The notes beneath the pieces are model-generated. The model did no database searches and was not told the origin of the DNA. It saw only the letters and a list, made by a program, of their open reading frames with translations. From the NCBI GenBank assembly GCA_008180335.1, contig VTEF01000004.1:471061-535060 (forward strand): DNA of 64,000 nucleotides, written 5' to 3'. This document shows positions 17,816 to 34,551 of the stretch, piece by piece; within the stretch, counting starts at the first letter, position 1, and the number at the start of each line of letters is the position of its first letter. Position numbers and translations under genes: made by a program. This DNA is from Priestia megaterium (lineage in GTDB: Bacteria; Bacillota; Bacilli; Bacillales; Bacillaceae_H).

Positions 17816-17846
17816 AAAAGTATCTCGACAAAATCGAGATACTTTT
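17816..17846 (-). terminator. terminator after murAA
   Basis: AAAAGTATCTCGA pairs with TCGAGATACTTTT around a five-base loop; on the minus strand it is followed by a T-run, 5 bp past the stop. Confidence 0.9.
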
Positions 17847-17850
17847 CCAT

Positions 17851-19158
17851 TTAAATGTTTACATCAGAAGCTTGCTGTGGCTGCTTGATTTGTTGTGTTT
17901 CATCATTTACACGTTCAATATCAGCACCCAATGCTGCTAACTTTTGATGGAAATTCACATAACCGCGATCTAAATGTTTTAGTTCAGTTACACGTGTATA
18001 ACCATCTGCTACTAGTCCTGCTAATGTTAAAGCTGCGGCTGCGCGAAGATCTGTCGCTGCCACTTCTGCACCTTGTAACTGAGATGGTCCATTAATAATA
18101 ACAGAACGACCTTCAATTTTTATGTCTGCATTCATTCGACGAAATTCTTCTACATGCATAAAACGATTTTCAAAGACTGTTTCTGTTATCATGCTTGTTC
18201 CTTCAGCAGCTAATAATAGTGCCATCATTTGAGATTGCATATCTGTTGGAAAACCAGGATGTGGCATTGTTTTGATATCGACTGACTTTAACTTTTCTGG
18301 GCCGATGATACGCAATCCATCTGCTTCCTCAGTGATTTTCACACCCATTTCTTCCATTTTAGCCACAAGCGAACTTAAATGTTCTGATACAGCTCCACGC
18401 ACAAGAACATTCCCGCCTGTAATTGCTGCAGCAACCATAAATGTTCCAGCTTCAACACGATCGGGAATAATTGAATGCTCTGCGCCATATAATTTGTTAA
18501 CACCTTCAATACGAATTGTACCAGTTCCAGCTCCACGCACTTTAGCACCCATTGCATTTAAGAAGTTTGCTAGATCTACAATTTCAGGCTCTTTTGCTAC
18601 GTTTTCAAGAATTGTTGTACCTTCCGCCAATGTTGCTGCCATCATAATATTTTCAGTAGCACCTACACTAGGGAAGTCAAGATAAATTTTTGCACCTTGT
18701 AATCTTCCTTCAACTTCTGCATCAATAAATCCGTTTCCGACTTTTACTTTAGCACCCATTGCTTCAAAGCCTTTAAGGTGTTGATCAATCGGTCTTGATC
18801 CAATTGCACAGCCGCCGGGTAAAGCTACACGCGCTTTACCTGTACGGGCTAACAATGAGCCCATTACTAATACAGATGCGCGCATTTTTCGTACATATTC
18901 AAAAGGTGCATCTGTTTCTAGCTCTCTTGATGCATCTACAACGACACGATTTGTTTCAAAATCTACTTCTGCATTCAGATGTCTTAAAACTTCGCCAATC
19001 GTAAATACATCGGAGAGAGCTGGTACATCATTTAGAATGCTTTTTCCATCACTAGCTAATAATGTTGCAGTGATAATAGGTAAAACGGCATTTTTTGCGC
19101 CTTCGACTTTTACTGTACCGTTTAATCTATTTCCACCGCGGACGATGATTTTTTCCAA
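17851..19158 (-). CDS. murAA: UDP-GlcNAc 1-carboxyvinyltransferase 1
   Basis: MurA adds enolpyruvate from PEP to UDP-GlcNAc, the first committed step of peptidoglycan synthesis. The 435-residue product has two inside-out alpha/beta domains, the catalytic loop [13 protein letters not shown] with the PEP-reactive (fosfomycin target) Cys, and the DRIEAGT-type DRVEAGTFM motif. I chose the TTG at 19158: GGAGGGG lies 7 bases upstream and the protein then starts (L)EKIIVRGG as in the family. The longer frame would run into ywmB, whose stop is 31 bp upstream. Its paralogue MurAB lies 27 kb away in this window. Confidence 0.93.
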   Translation of the reverse strand: MEKIIVRGGNRLNGTVKVEGAKNAVLPIITATLLASDGKSILNDVPALSDVFTIGEVLRHLNAEVDFETNRVVVDASRELETDAPFEYVRKMRASVLVMGSLLARTGKARVALPGGCAIGSRPIDQHLKGFEAMGAKVKVGNGFIDAEVEGRLQGAKIYLDFPSVGATENIMMAATLAEGTTILENVAKEPEIVDLANFLNAMGAKVRGAGTGTIRIEGVNKLYGAEHSIIPDRVEAGTFMVAAAITGGNVLVRGAVSEHLSSLVAKMEEMGVKITEEADGLRIIGPEKLKSVDIKTMPHPGFPTDMQSQMMALLLAAEGTSMITETVFENRFMHVEEFRRMNADIKIEGRSVIINGPSQLQGAEVAATDLRAAAALTLAGLVADGYTRVTELKHLDRGYVNFHQKLAALGADIERVNDETQQIKQPQQASDVNI

Positions 19159-19189
19159 GGTATTCCCCTCCGCGTCCATTTTCTCTATA

Positions 19190-19933
19190 TTAATATTCAG
19201 ACGTAATGATAGGTGTGCCAACAACGAGGGTTGTTTGACCGCCCATTCCTGTCTTGCGTAATGCAATTTGTAAGTTCATTTCCTGTTGTTGAGTTGAAAG
19301 AGCTTCTTCCCACATTTCAGTATATGCGGATACTGATGTAAATGACTCTTCCACTAGAGATTCAATCGGCTGGGCATTGAATGCTCTTAATAGGTCTTGA
19401 ATTTGTACAGACAAAACACTTTCCATCTTATCATTTACTTTACCTTTTACACAAGAGAAAATTAATGGTTTTGTTAAGAAAAGTTGTTCATAATTGTCTT
19501 GAAAGACCTTTTCCACATAATTTGTTTCTTTCTCTTGTAAACCTTGTCCTGTTACTTGATACGATATGTACCCACCGCTTTCCTTTTCATCTACCGTATG
19601 TGTTAACATAATGACTTCGTTTACAGCTTTTTGTTTCTTCACACCTATTGCTTTCCATACATCTTTTTCCCGCTTTACTTCCCAGTCAAAACCTCTAACT
19701 TGATTTTTTAATAGATTTATTTTTGACTGAAAAGATGACTGATCCGTTATAGCTGATAGTTCTTCTCGCGTATATAAGGACCACTCCGACACCAAAACAT
19801 CCTCTTTATTTAACACGTAAACAAGCTTTTCAAGGGTTGATGTAGCCCCTTGTGCATTGCTTACATAACTTCCATAATATACGATTACGCTTATAATGAA
19901 AATAGCCAAAAAGACACTAATTTTTCCCCTCAT
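19190..19933 (-). CDS. ywmB: YwmB family exported protein (TATA-box-binding-like fold)
   Basis: The 247-residue protein has an N-terminal membrane/signal segment ([20 protein letters not shown]) and then a soluble domain of the YwmB family (DUF1779). Its function is unknown. It lies 31 bp upstream of murAA in the same direction, as in B. subtilis, so the two are likely co-transcribed, and a link to wall synthesis is inferred from that alone. Confidence 0.8.
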   Translation of the reverse strand: MRGKISVFLAIFIISVIVYYGSYVSNAQGATSTLEKLVYVLNKEDVLVSEWSLYTREELSAITDQSSFQSKINLLKNQVRGFDWEVKREKDVWKAIGVKKQKAVNEVIMLTHTVDEKESGGYISYQVTGQGLQEKETNYVEKVFQDNYEQLFLTKPLIFSCVKGKVNDKMESVLSVQIQDLLRAFNAQPIESLVEESFTSVSAYTEMWEEALSTQQQEMNLQIALRKTGMGGQTTLVVGTPIITSEY

Positions 19934-20033
19934 CCCGTCACTCCCTCTCCTTATGACTCATTTTTTCCAGAAACAAATGAGTCATACATTGAACAGGTCG
20001 TCATATTTAGACAGACAAGGACACTTTAACATA

Positions 20034-20273
20034 TTATTGGAAAAGGGAAGGAATACGCTGTGACCAAAATAAGTAATCTAAAAAGAAATTGCTAACAGTA
20101 GAGGCTATTGCAATTGTTAATAAAATCAGCATTATTTTTGCTTGAATGACATGATTTGCTTTCATTAGCTTTTCAATTTGAAACCCCTGAAGTGCATACC
20201 ATGTAATCACAATAAATACTAAATGTGAAATCATTGTAAGCAACGCTTGAGGACCAATTCCTCCTACTAACAT
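20034..20273 (-). CDS. ywzB: DUF1146 small membrane protein YwzB
   Basis: The 79-residue protein has two hydrophobic helices (about 10-30 and 44-65) and the family's C-terminal FLDYLFWSQRIPSLFQ. YwzB/DUF1146 proteins are found next to the atp operon across Bacillus; the function is unknown. The ATG at 20273 is preceded by AAAGGAGG. Confidence 0.8.
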   Translation of the reverse strand: MLVGGIGPQALLTMISHLVFIVITWYALQGFQIEKLMKANHVIQAKIMLILLTIAIASTVSNFFLDYLFWSQRIPSLFQ

Positions 20274-20415
20274 GCTTTTCGCCCTCCTTTACACAAATTT
20301 ATTCCAGAAACTCTTTAATTTATTATTCCACTGAATAACTAACAGTTCCAGTCTCGCTTTATCAGTGATTAAACAAGACAGCACATAACGAGCATTTTTT
20401 CTTTAAAAAATATCA

Positions 20416-20444
20416 AAAGAAGAGACAAAAACGCCTCTTCTTCC
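20416..20444 (-). terminator. weak terminator-like hairpin after the 44-aa membrane protein
   Basis: AAGAAGAG and CTCTTCTT flank a ten-base loop, followed on the minus strand by T-rich sequence. Confidence 0.45.
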
Positions 20445-20485
20445 TTTATTAAATCATACATCCGTAAGATCCGTAAACATGTTTA

Positions 20486-20620
20486 CTACGAACGTCTAAT
20501 AAGCTTTACAATTAAAATAATTAGTGCTACAACAAGCAACGCATGAATAAAGCTCCCAATATCAAAAATTGTACCTACTAACCATGCTAAAAGTAAAATT
20601 CCAATAATCGTCCATAGCAT
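20486..20620 (-). CDS. 44-residue membrane protein, Lmo0937 family
   Basis: AGGAG and nine bases precede an ATG at 20620 that opens MLWTIIGILLLAWLVGTIFD, followed by a second hydrophobic helix (ALLVVALIILIVKL) and a basic end (IRRS). The two-helix layout and the opening LWTIIGILLLAWL(V/I)G match the small Lmo0937-type membrane proteins common in Firmicutes, whose function is unknown. It stands alone between ywzB and the atp operon, with a hairpin downstream. Confidence 0.75.
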   Translation of the reverse strand: MLWTIIGILLLAWLVGTIFDIGSFIHALLVVALIILIVKLIRRS

Positions 20621-20762
20621 TGAACATCACTCCTTATGAATTATTTCATATCCGGTTGTCCTTTTTATACCCTTCATCAATAAAATAAAACAACTTCTTT
20701 TTCACATAATAAAGGAGTGCCTATGCATGAACAGTACTTCTCGCAGGTTACTGTAGAATAAG

Positions 20763-20797
20763 AAACCCCTGAAAAGTTATTCTTTCAGGGGTTTTTT

Positions 20798-20798
<1 letters not shown>
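20763..20798. terminator. terminator of the atp operon
   Basis: AAACCCCTGAAA pairs with TTTCAGGGGTTT directly past the atpC stop, with T-rich sequence on both sides. Confidence 0.85.
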
Positions 20799-21202
<404 letters not shown>

Positions 21203-21227
21203 TTAAAAACCTCCTATGTCCTTTATA

Positions 21228-23554
<2,327 letters not shown>

Positions 23555-23643
23555 TTAGAAGATCACGTGGTATGAAAGGTGAACTTTTGTTCACCTTTGC
23601 CTTACTATTAAAAATTGTCTTAACATACCATTTTGACAATGTA

Positions 23644-26261
<2,618 letters not shown>

Positions 26262-26331
26262 TTACTCATTAAAGACATAAAGCAATGGCGAAGGTTCTTT
26301 TCGAATGATCTTCGCCACATTTAAACCATTA

Positions 26332-26583
<252 letters not shown>

Positions 26584-26635
26584 CTAAGCTTTGATTTATC
26601 CAAATTGGGTAGTGATTGAACAAATCTTTTATAAA

Positions 26636-27352
<717 letters not shown>

Positions 27353-27364
27353 TCACCTCTCTTT

Positions 27365-27736
27365 CTATCTTCTACGTAAATTTTGAACAACAAAATCTAT
27401 GACAATGACAACATAAGAAGTCATTAATCCCACAACTACACTAATAAGATGAAATGTTTTTGGATAAGAGATTGTAATCACAACCGCGAGAGCAGCTGTT
27501 GCAAATCTTGTAACCGTTCCGAGTGAACGAGGCTTTTTTCCTTCATCGAATGCTCGTCCGAACTTTTTGAATTTCCTCACTAACCCCCACAAATTATACA
27601 AGCTGATTACGGTTCCTAAAATGAGTCCTGCAAAAACAGATTGATAACTTGTAAATCCCCATCCGAGAACGTACAATGCTAACAAATACAATATGTATGA
27701 ACGAAGCCTTGGAAAAATATGTTGCAATTCTTGCAT
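27365..27736 (-). CDS. atpI: ATP synthase assembly protein AtpI
   Basis: The 123-residue protein has four hydrophobic helices and basic ends (QNLRRR at the C-terminus). AtpI aids c-ring assembly and possibly Mg2+ uptake. It lies between atpZ (6 bp upstream) and atpB. Confidence 0.88.
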   Translation of the reverse strand: MQELQHIFPRLRSYILYLLALYVLGWGFTSYQSVFAGLILGTVISLYNLWGLVRKFKKFGRAFDEGKKPRSLGTVTRFATAALAVVITISYPKTFHLISVVVGLMTSYVVIVIDFVVQNLRRR

Positions 27737-27742
27737 GAATTA

Positions 27743-27964
27743 TTAATCTCCTGAAAAAAAATGGTGGACTGTTCGCAACATCGCAAAAATTCCTGCTACG
27801 AGTCCTAAAAGAAGGCCTATAATTAAAAATAGTGGTTCGGTCGCAAATCGTTGATCGGCCCATTTACCGGTAAATACGCCAACTAAGATTGAACCTGCTA
27901 ACTGTGAAAGAATGATTGATACTAGTGCCATGGCTTGAAAAGGTTGACGTTTTCTATTTTTCAT
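27743..27964 (-). CDS. atpZ: AtpZ/AtpI-family membrane protein, first gene of the atp operon
   Basis: The 73-residue protein has a basic N-terminus (MKNRKRQPFQ) and two helices with Gly-rich packing motifs (LAGSILVGVFTGKWAD; IIGLLLGLVAGIFAML). This is the AtpZ pattern, associated with AtpI in Mg2+/Ca2+ transport and assembly. The position, between the atp promoter and atpI, supports it. Confidence 0.82.
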   Translation of the reverse strand: MKNRKRQPFQAMALVSIILSQLAGSILVGVFTGKWADQRFATEPLFLIIGLLLGLVAGIFAMLRTVHHFFSGD

Positions 27965-28031
27965 CTGTTTCTCATCTCCTTTTTCAGCAAAATTATCCTT
28001 TTAAAACCAACTCTCTTAGTCTAAAATATGA

Positions 28032-28071
28032 CTAAAAAAGTGAAAAACATGCTAAAAAAGTGAAAAACAGT
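28032..28071. repeat. two tandem copies of a 20-bp unit in the atp leader
   Basis: CTAAAAAAGTGAAAAACATG (28032-28051) is followed directly by a copy differing only in its last two bases (28052-28071). On the transcribed minus strand this is T-rich and lies between the atp promoter and atpZ. Confidence 0.9.
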
Positions 28072-28138
28072 TGAATGAAAACGCAGTCAAAGCATTGATT
28101 TTCCAGCATTGAAAACCTTATCATCTATATTCATTGTT

Positions 28139-28167
28139 AGCATACAATAGCCCATATTTAATGTCAA
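28139..28167 (-). promoter_or_regulatory. SigA promoter of the atp operon
   Basis: Minus strand TTGACA (28162-28167), a 17-bp spacer, then TATGCT (28139-28144). It predicts a leader of about 165 nt before atpZ. Confidence 0.75.
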
Positions 28168-28243
28168 TGTGTTTAAGCTAAAAACTTCACAATCTGTTCT
28201 TCCTTGTTCACATTTTTGCCACACATAAATGAAAGTTTTTACA

Positions 28244-28295
28244 ACAAAAGCATGATTCTAGATGTGAAAATTCTCCTGCAGAATCATGCTTTTGT
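28244..28295. terminator. 16-bp stem between the subtilase stop and the atp promoter
   Basis: ACAAAAGCATGATTCT (28244-28259) pairs perfectly with 28280-28295, 8 bp past the protease stop. The T-run after it is short. Confidence 0.7.
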
Positions 28296-28303
28296 TCACT
28301 TTT

Positions 28304-30499
28304 TTACTCAATAATAATCGAGCATTGAGCTGTGTGTTCCCGCCCATCCTTTTTAGCGTAAGCAAAAATTTTATAGGCCCCCGGCTTAATCGAGTCTTGA
28401 ATTGTCACTGTTTGCTTGAACATTCCCCTTTCCACCTGCTTTTCTACATCTAAGTAAGTGATAAACCTCATGGTTTCAGGCTCATACATAGCAACCCCTA
28501 CCTCATCCGCTCCTTCAGGTAAAAATAATTCATACGAATACGTATTTTCCTTTTCACCCTGTACTGCTTGAAGCCCCATTACGCGAGGATAGTCTGGTTT
28601 TTTCACCATATACATATATGGAATTGTAAATGTTTCACGTGAATCATTTATCTTTAGGCGCCCGTCGTAGATACCTTTCTTTTTTGTAAGTACATTGACA
28701 TGTAATTTCAAAGTTACCTCTTTTTGCTCTTTTGGTTTAACTGTAAAAGATAAAGGAATCTCCCACCTCACTCCAGCCTCTTTGTCAGGTGCTTCAATAT
28801 GATATTTCTTGAGTTGACTTGACTGATTATCAACTGTAATTGTTACTTCTTTTGTACGTTCTTGATCAAATACACCAAATGTAAGGGCACCTGGGTATAA
28901 AAGTGATTCAGCTTTCACTGCTTTTTCTATTTGAATTCTTCCCGCTCCTTGTTCATAGGCATGATATAGTGAGCCATTTAATTGCTCAATTGGCTTAGCT
29001 GTATTCATAAGTGCTGCTTTTACTTGAGTCGGAGACCAATCAGGATGAGCTTGTAAAATAAGGGCACAAGCACCTGCAACGTGAGGAGCAGCCATACTTG
29101 TGCCGTGGAGAGATTCATAACCATGCGGAATTGTACTATGAATTGCATACCCCGGCGCTACGACATCAGGTTTAATATCCCAGCTGCTCGTAACAGGGCC
29201 ACGAGAACTAAAAGAAGTCATTACATCTTTCACTTCTTCTTCATGAGGATGAAGATACAGTTTACCTCTCTTTACTTGTTTTTGGATTGCTTCTCCTGCC
29301 TCTTTATTAACAAACACTACAGGGATAGACACTTCTTTGGTCAACTGCTCCATGACTCCACCATTTAATGGATTATACATCATAACTGCTGCTGCACCCG
29401 CATGCTCAGCTTTCATCACTTTTTTCATTAATCCGATCTTCCCTGTTTTTAAAAGCACTACTTTCCCATGTACATCTTTCATTGTTTCTCCCGTCCCTCT
29501 CTCTACTGCTTCAAGTGTATGATTAAAAGTCCAAGGAGCTGAACCTACTAAAGGAAAAATACTAATTTTTTGTTTTTGAAACCCAATGGTAATAAAAGGG
29601 GTTTTCGTTGGTGAAACAGAGGCTCCAACCGAAATAGCATGCGCTGCCGTCCCAGGTGATCCAACTGTCCATAACTCCGGTCCTGAGTTCCCGCTTGATG
29701 TAACAGTTACAATCCCTTTTTCCGCGGCGCGGTTTAAGGCTAAGCTTGTTGGTAAATCTGGCCCATTAACTTCATTGCCTAAAGATAAATTAATAATATC
29801 TACTCCATCTTGAATAGCTTTTTCTACAGCTAAAATTACACTTTCAGAAGATCCGGCTCCTCCAGGTCCTAGCGCACGATAAGCATAAATATCTGCTTCA
29901 GGAGCTACACCTTTCATTTTCCCATTAGCTCCGATAATTCCAGCAACATGTGTTCCATGAAGTGTCGCTTCCCCTTCGTAATCGAGTGTTTCCATAGGTT
30001 CGTAATCTTGATCGATTACATCATAACCACCACGGTAATTTCTTTGTAAATCAGGATGCGTAAAATCCATTCCTGTATCGATGACTCCTACTTTTATTCC
30101 TTTCCCTGTTAAGCGCTGATGCTTGTTATCAAACATCCCTCTTACTACGTCTGTTCCGATAAAAGGAATACTTCCTTCAGTAGTCACTTTATATTCATTC
30201 ATCATATGAGAACTGTGTACAAAGGACTCCTTTTCTAACTTTTCTAAATCAGACAATGAACCAGAAACAGATAAGCCAGAAAAAGCGGTATGAAATTCAT
30301 TTCTTACTGTTATATTTGGATACATTTGTTGAATTTTATTTTTAATCTTGTTCGGATGATCACTGTTTAAAACAATAATTTTCGTTTTTTGAATTTCCAT
30401 CGCTTTTTGGCTAATAGATGGAAAAACAGGCTGATTGCTATAAGCTTCTGTATCACTGATTACTAATAAGAACACTAACAACCACTTAGCTGTCCACAT
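28304..30499 (-). CDS. secreted subtilisin-like serine protease, Vpr type
   Basis: The 731-residue preproenzyme has a signal peptide (MWTAKWLLVFLLVIS), an inhibitor-I9 propeptide (about 35-100), an S8 catalytic domain with Asp141 (VIDTGMDF), His181 (HGTHVAG), Asn271 (SSGNSGPE) and Ser468 (HGTSMAAPHVAG), a protease-associated insert (about 330-425) and a C-terminal beta-rich region. The architecture is that of minor extracellular protease Vpr. The ATG at 30499 has GAGAGGTG 7 bases upstream; the 14 codons before it have no SD. B. subtilis has no subtilase between atp and mnaA/upp, so its position here is distinctive. Confidence 0.9.
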   Translation of the reverse strand: MWTAKWLLVFLLVISDTEAYSNQPVFPSISQKAMEIQKTKIIVLNSDHPNKIKNKIQQMYPNITVRNEFHTAFSGLSVSGSLSDLEKLEKESFVHSSHMMNEYKVTTEGSIPFIGTDVVRGMFDNKHQRLTGKGIKVGVIDTGMDFTHPDLQRNYRGGYDVIDQDYEPMETLDYEGEATLHGTHVAGIIGANGKMKGVAPEADIYAYRALGPGGAGSSESVILAVEKAIQDGVDIINLSLGNEVNGPDLPTSLALNRAAEKGIVTVTSSGNSGPELWTVGSPGTAAHAISVGASVSPTKTPFITIGFQKQKISIFPLVGSAPWTFNHTLEAVERGTGETMKDVHGKVVLLKTGKIGLMKKVMKAEHAGAAAVMMYNPLNGGVMEQLTKEVSIPVVFVNKEAGEAIQKQVKRGKLYLHPHEEEVKDVMTSFSSRGPVTSSWDIKPDVVAPGYAIHSTIPHGYESLHGTSMAAPHVAGACALILQAHPDWSPTQVKAALMNTAKPIEQLNGSLYHAYEQGAGRIQIEKAVKAESLLYPGALTFGVFDQERTKEVTITVDNQSSQLKKYHIEAPDKEAGVRWEIPLSFTVKPKEQKEVTLKLHVNVLTKKKGIYDGRLKINDSRETFTIPYMYMVKKPDYPRVMGLQAVQGEKENTYSYELFLPEGADEVGVAMYEPETMRFITYLDVEKQVERGMFKQTVTIQDSIKPGAYKIFAYAKKDGREHTAQCSIIIE

Positions 30500-30579
30500 A
30501 AAAAAACACCTCTCACAATAGAGTGTCACAAATGGACACAATTCATGTGAAAGGTGTGAAATTCACTTAATGATTTCTT

Positions 30580-31728
30580 TTAAAGTGGGCGAAACGGCTC
30601 AGGTTTATCCGGACGCTGCTTAAAGTAATAGCTAATAGCGTCACAAATTCGTTCAGATGCATGGCCGTCTCCATATGGATTGGACGCTTTTGACATTTGC
30701 TCATACATATTGGCATCAACAAGCAATTGCTTTGCTAATTGATAGATGGTTTCTTCTTCTGTGCCTGCTAACTTTAACGTACCTGCTTCAATTCCTTCAG
30801 GACGTTCTGTTGTATCGCGAAGCACTAGTACAGGAACTCCTAAAGAAGGTGCTTCCTCCTGCACGCCACCTGAGTCTGTTAAAATTAAGTATGCGCGTTC
30901 AGCAAAATTATGAAAATCAATAACATCTAAAGGTTCAATTAAATGAATACGCGGATCATTTCCTAAAATCTCATTTGCTGTTTCACGAACAACCGGATTT
31001 AAATGTACAGGATAGACAACCTGGACATCTTCATGTTCATCAACAATGCGCTTTACTGCACGAAACATATTTTGCATTGGTTTGCCAAGGTTTTCACGGC
31101 GATGAGCTGTTAACAGGATAAGACGATCACTTCCTAAATCATCTAACACTTGATGTGTATAAGAATCTTTTACTGTTGTTTTTAAGGCATCAATCGCTGT
31201 ATTTCCCGTTACAAAAATACTTTCATCTACTTTATTTTCATTGTGCAAATTAGCCGCTGATTTATCAGTAGGGGCAAAATGTAAATCTGCAAGTACACCT
31301 GTAAGCTGACGATTCATTTCTTCTGGATAAGGAGAGTACTTATTCCATGTGCGTAATCCTGCCTCTACATGACCAACTTTAATTTGATTGTAAAAAGCTG
31401 CTAATCCTGCAATAAACGTGGTCGTTGTATCACCATGCACAAGCACAATATCAGGCTTTACTTTTTTCATCACATCGTCTAAGCCTTCCAAACCTCTTGT
31501 GGTCACATCCATTAACGTTTGACGATCCTTCATAATATTCAAATCATAATCAGGTTTAATGTAAAAAATATCCAAAACTTGATCTAACATTTCACGATGC
31601 TGTGCCGTAACCGTTACAATTGCTTCAAATTCTTCTGGACGTTTTTTTAATTCTAATACAAGCGGAGCCATTTTAATTGCTTCTGGTCTTGTTCCAAATA
31701 TCGTCATTACTTTGATCGGTTGCTTCAT
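30580..31728 (-). CDS. mnaA: UDP-N-acetylglucosamine 2-epimerase (non-hydrolysing)
   Basis: The 382-residue GT-B-fold epimerase has GTRPEAIKMAPL at the start and the UDP-binding segment SGGVQEEAPSLGVPVLVLRDTTERPEG. It interconverts UDP-GlcNAc and UDP-ManNAc, supplying the teichoic acid linkage unit and the ManNAc dehydrogenase at the start of this window. The ATG at 31728 follows GGGTGAT. It lies 23 bp after upp, so the two are probably co-transcribed. Confidence 0.93.
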   Translation of the reverse strand: MKQPIKVMTIFGTRPEAIKMAPLVLELKKRPEEFEAIVTVTAQHREMLDQVLDIFYIKPDYDLNIMKDRQTLMDVTTRGLEGLDDVMKKVKPDIVLVHGDTTTTFIAGLAAFYNQIKVGHVEAGLRTWNKYSPYPEEMNRQLTGVLADLHFAPTDKSAANLHNENKVDESIFVTGNTAIDALKTTVKDSYTHQVLDDLGSDRLILLTAHRRENLGKPMQNMFRAVKRIVDEHEDVQVVYPVHLNPVVRETANEILGNDPRIHLIEPLDVIDFHNFAERAYLILTDSGGVQEEAPSLGVPVLVLRDTTERPEGIEAGTLKLAGTEEETIYQLAKQLLVDANMYEQMSKASNPYGDGHASERICDAISYYFKQRPDKPEPFRPL

Positions 31729-31751
31729 TTTTATCACCCAAATCTGCGAAT

Positions 31752-32459
<708 letters not shown>

Positions 32460-32492
32460 TTATCATGTTACAAGAACTTATGCATTGCGTTT

Positions 32493-32521
32493 ATTTTACA
32501 GAAAAATATTTTTGAGTTCAA
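32493..32521 (-). promoter_or_regulatory. SigA promoter for upp
   Basis: Minus strand TTGAAC (32516-32521), a 17-bp spacer, then TAAAAT (32493-32498); the leader would be about 105 nt. Confidence 0.6.
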
Positions 32522-32562
32522 GCATAATCAAAAAAATGATTACATTTATGATGACCTTATTA

Positions 32563-32599
32563 GATAAAAAAGCTGAACTTTACGTTCAGCTTTTTTATC
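32563..32599 (-). terminator. terminator after glyA
   Basis: GATAAAAAAGCTGAAC pairs perfectly with GTTCAGCTTTTTTATC across a five-base loop, with the T-run built into the stem. Confidence 0.9.
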
Positions 32600-32608
32600 T
32601 ATCATTTA

Positions 32609-33853
32609 TTATAGAGATTTATACATTTCAAATTTGCTTGTTAATGCTTCTACACGAGCTTTCGCTTCAGCTAACTTTTCTTCATTTTCAATATTCTTTA
32701 ATGTTAATCCAATAATAGATGCAATTTCATCCATTTCTTCTAAACCGAAACCACGAGTTGTGACAGCTGCTGTCCCAATTCGAATACCACTTGTTACAAA
32801 TGGACTTTGCTCATCATACGGAATTGTATTTTTGTTAGTCGTAATACCTACATCATCAAGAGCTTTTTCAGCTACTTTACCTGTTAGTCCCATTGAACTT
32901 ACATCAATTAATACAAGGTGATTGTCTGTTCCACCAGAAACAAGCGCAAACCCTTCTTTTGTTAGTCCTTCAGCTAAACGATTAGCATTATGAATAATGT
33001 TTTGAGCGTATTGCTTGAACTCTGTTTGTAACGCTTCACCAAATGCTACCGCTTTTGCTGCAATGACATGCATTAAAGGTCCACCTTGAATTCCCGGGAA
33101 AATCGATTTATCAATTGCTTTTGCGAATTCCTCTTTACATAAAATCATTCCCCCGCGCGGCCCGCGTAATGTTTTATGTGTAGTTGTTGTAACGAAATGT
33201 GCATGTGGAACTGGATTTTGGTGAAGACCCGCTGCTACAAGCCCGGCAATATGAGCCATATCAACCATCAAATAGGCCCCTACTTCATCTGCAATTTCAC
33301 GGAAACGTTTGAAATCAATTTCACGCGGATACGCACTTGCACCTGCAACAATTAATTTAGGTTTGTGTAGACGAGCCTTCTCTAATACATCTTCATAGTT
33401 AATACGATGTGTATCACGGTCAACACCATATTCAATAAAGTTATACTGAACCCCGCTAAAGTTAACTGGACTTCCGTGTGTTAAATGGCCACCATGAGAC
33501 AAATTCATACCAAGCACTGTGTCACCAGGGTTTAAAATTGTGAAATAAACAGCCATATTTGCTTGTGCGCCCGAATGAGGTTGAACATTTACATGTTCAG
33601 CACCAAAGATTTCTTTTGCACGATCACGAGCTAGATCTTCTACAACGTCAACATGCTCGCAGCCACCGTAATAACGCTTAGCTGGATAGCCTTCTGCATA
33701 TTTATTTGTAAGCACAGATCCTTGAGCTTCCATTACTGCCTGCGTAACAAAGTTCTCAGAAGCAATTAGCTCAATTTTTGTACGTTGTCGCTGTAACTCA
33801 TCTTTAATCGCATTATAAACTGCTGGATCTTGTTGCATTAATTGGTTCTCCAT
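32609..33853 (-). CDS. glyA: serine hydroxymethyltransferase
   Basis: The 414-residue PLP enzyme converts serine and tetrahydrofolate to glycine and 5,10-methylene-THF. PLP binds Lys227 in [14 protein letters not shown]; the [13 protein letters not shown] substrate loop is at 52-64. GAGGAG precedes the ATG. A PurR-box-like site lies 29 bp upstream of the start, fitting the PurR control of glyA in B. subtilis. Confidence 0.96.
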   Translation of the reverse strand: MENQLMQQDPAVYNAIKDELQRQRTKIELIASENFVTQAVMEAQGSVLTNKYAEGYPAKRYYGGCEHVDVVEDLARDRAKEIFGAEHVNVQPHSGAQANMAVYFTILNPGDTVLGMNLSHGGHLTHGSPVNFSGVQYNFIEYGVDRDTHRINYEDVLEKARLHKPKLIVAGASAYPREIDFKRFREIADEVGAYLMVDMAHIAGLVAAGLHQNPVPHAHFVTTTTHKTLRGPRGGMILCKEEFAKAIDKSIFPGIQGGPLMHVIAAKAVAFGEALQTEFKQYAQNIIHNANRLAEGLTKEGFALVSGGTDNHLVLIDVSSMGLTGKVAEKALDDVGITTNKNTIPYDEQSPFVTSGIRIGTAAVTTRGFGLEEMDEIASIIGLTLKNIENEEKLAEAKARVEALTSKFEMYKSL

Positions 33854-33881
33854 CTAATCCCTCTCCTCGTTTCATACTCAC

Positions 33882-33894
33882 AATGTTCGTTATT
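33882..33894 (-). promoter_or_regulatory. PurBox-like site upstream of glyA
   Basis: Minus strand AATAACGAACATT matches the PurR half-site pattern AWWWCCGAACWWT at all but one base. A -10-like TACAAT lies at 33910-33915. I could not find the second, inverted half-site, so this is tentative. Confidence 0.35.
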
Positions 33895-33973
33895 TGTTTA
33901 CTCATGTACATTGTAACATGATTTATTTAGAATAAAAAAGAAAAAATATGTATTATTTTAATATACTTGTAAC

Positions 33974-34522
33974 TTATTGTTCGTAAAAAGCTCTCATTCC
34001 GCCAATTAACTTAGGCCGTGTCGTTGCAACTGTTACATGAGCCTTGCCAACTTGCTTGACTGAACATCTAACGGGAACAGCCACATGCTTTAAATGCATA
34101 CCAATAAATGTATCACCAATATCTATCCCTGCATCTGCTTTTATAAATTCTACAACCACAGGATCTTGAAAGTGACGATAAGCATATGTTGCCATTGCTC
34201 CGCCTGCTTGATGTATTGGAGTAACCGTAACAATCTCAAGCCTTTGTTCAATAGCTGCTTCTCGCTCTATAACAAGTGCACGGTTTAAATGCTCACAGCA
34301 TTGAAAAGCAAGGTAAATACCATTTTTCTTTTGAAACGCTGTTAATGCATCAAAAATAACTTTTGCTGCATCCTCCGTTCCTGCTGTACCAATTCTTTGT
34401 CCTGCCACTTCACTTGTACTGCACCCAATGACTATTGTTTGACCAGGCTTCATAGTTACTTGTTTTGAAAACTCAAGGAGAATTGTTTCTAACTCTTGTC
34501 TCCACGTGTCGACATTAGACAT
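33974..34522 (-). CDS. ywlG: UPF0340/TIGR01440 family protein YwlG
   Basis: The 182-residue protein contains the family segments [39 protein letters not shown] and [19 protein letters not shown]. There are no membrane segments. The function is unknown; the conserved Cys-Cys-Glu-His suggests a metal or thiol site (inference). AAGGGG lies 9 bases before the ATG at 34522. It keeps the glyA-ywlG-rpiB order of B. subtilis. Confidence 0.85.
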   Translation of the reverse strand: MSNVDTWRQELETILLEFSKQVTMKPGQTIVIGCSTSEVAGQRIGTAGTEDAAKVIFDALTAFQKKNGIYLAFQCCEHLNRALVIEREAAIEQRLEIVTVTPIHQAGGAMATYAYRHFQDPVVVEFIKADAGIDIGDTFIGMHLKHVAVPVRCSVKQVGKAHVTVATTRPKLIGGMRAFYEQ

Positions 34523-34551
34523 GTTAGTCAACCCCTTCTCTTTAATTTAGA

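Noticed and set aside
18272-18685. 137-codon frame antisense to murAA
   Set aside because: Shadow of MurA codon usage; no SD and no recognisable domain. The same holds for the antisense frames over atpA, murAB, fsa and fadF.
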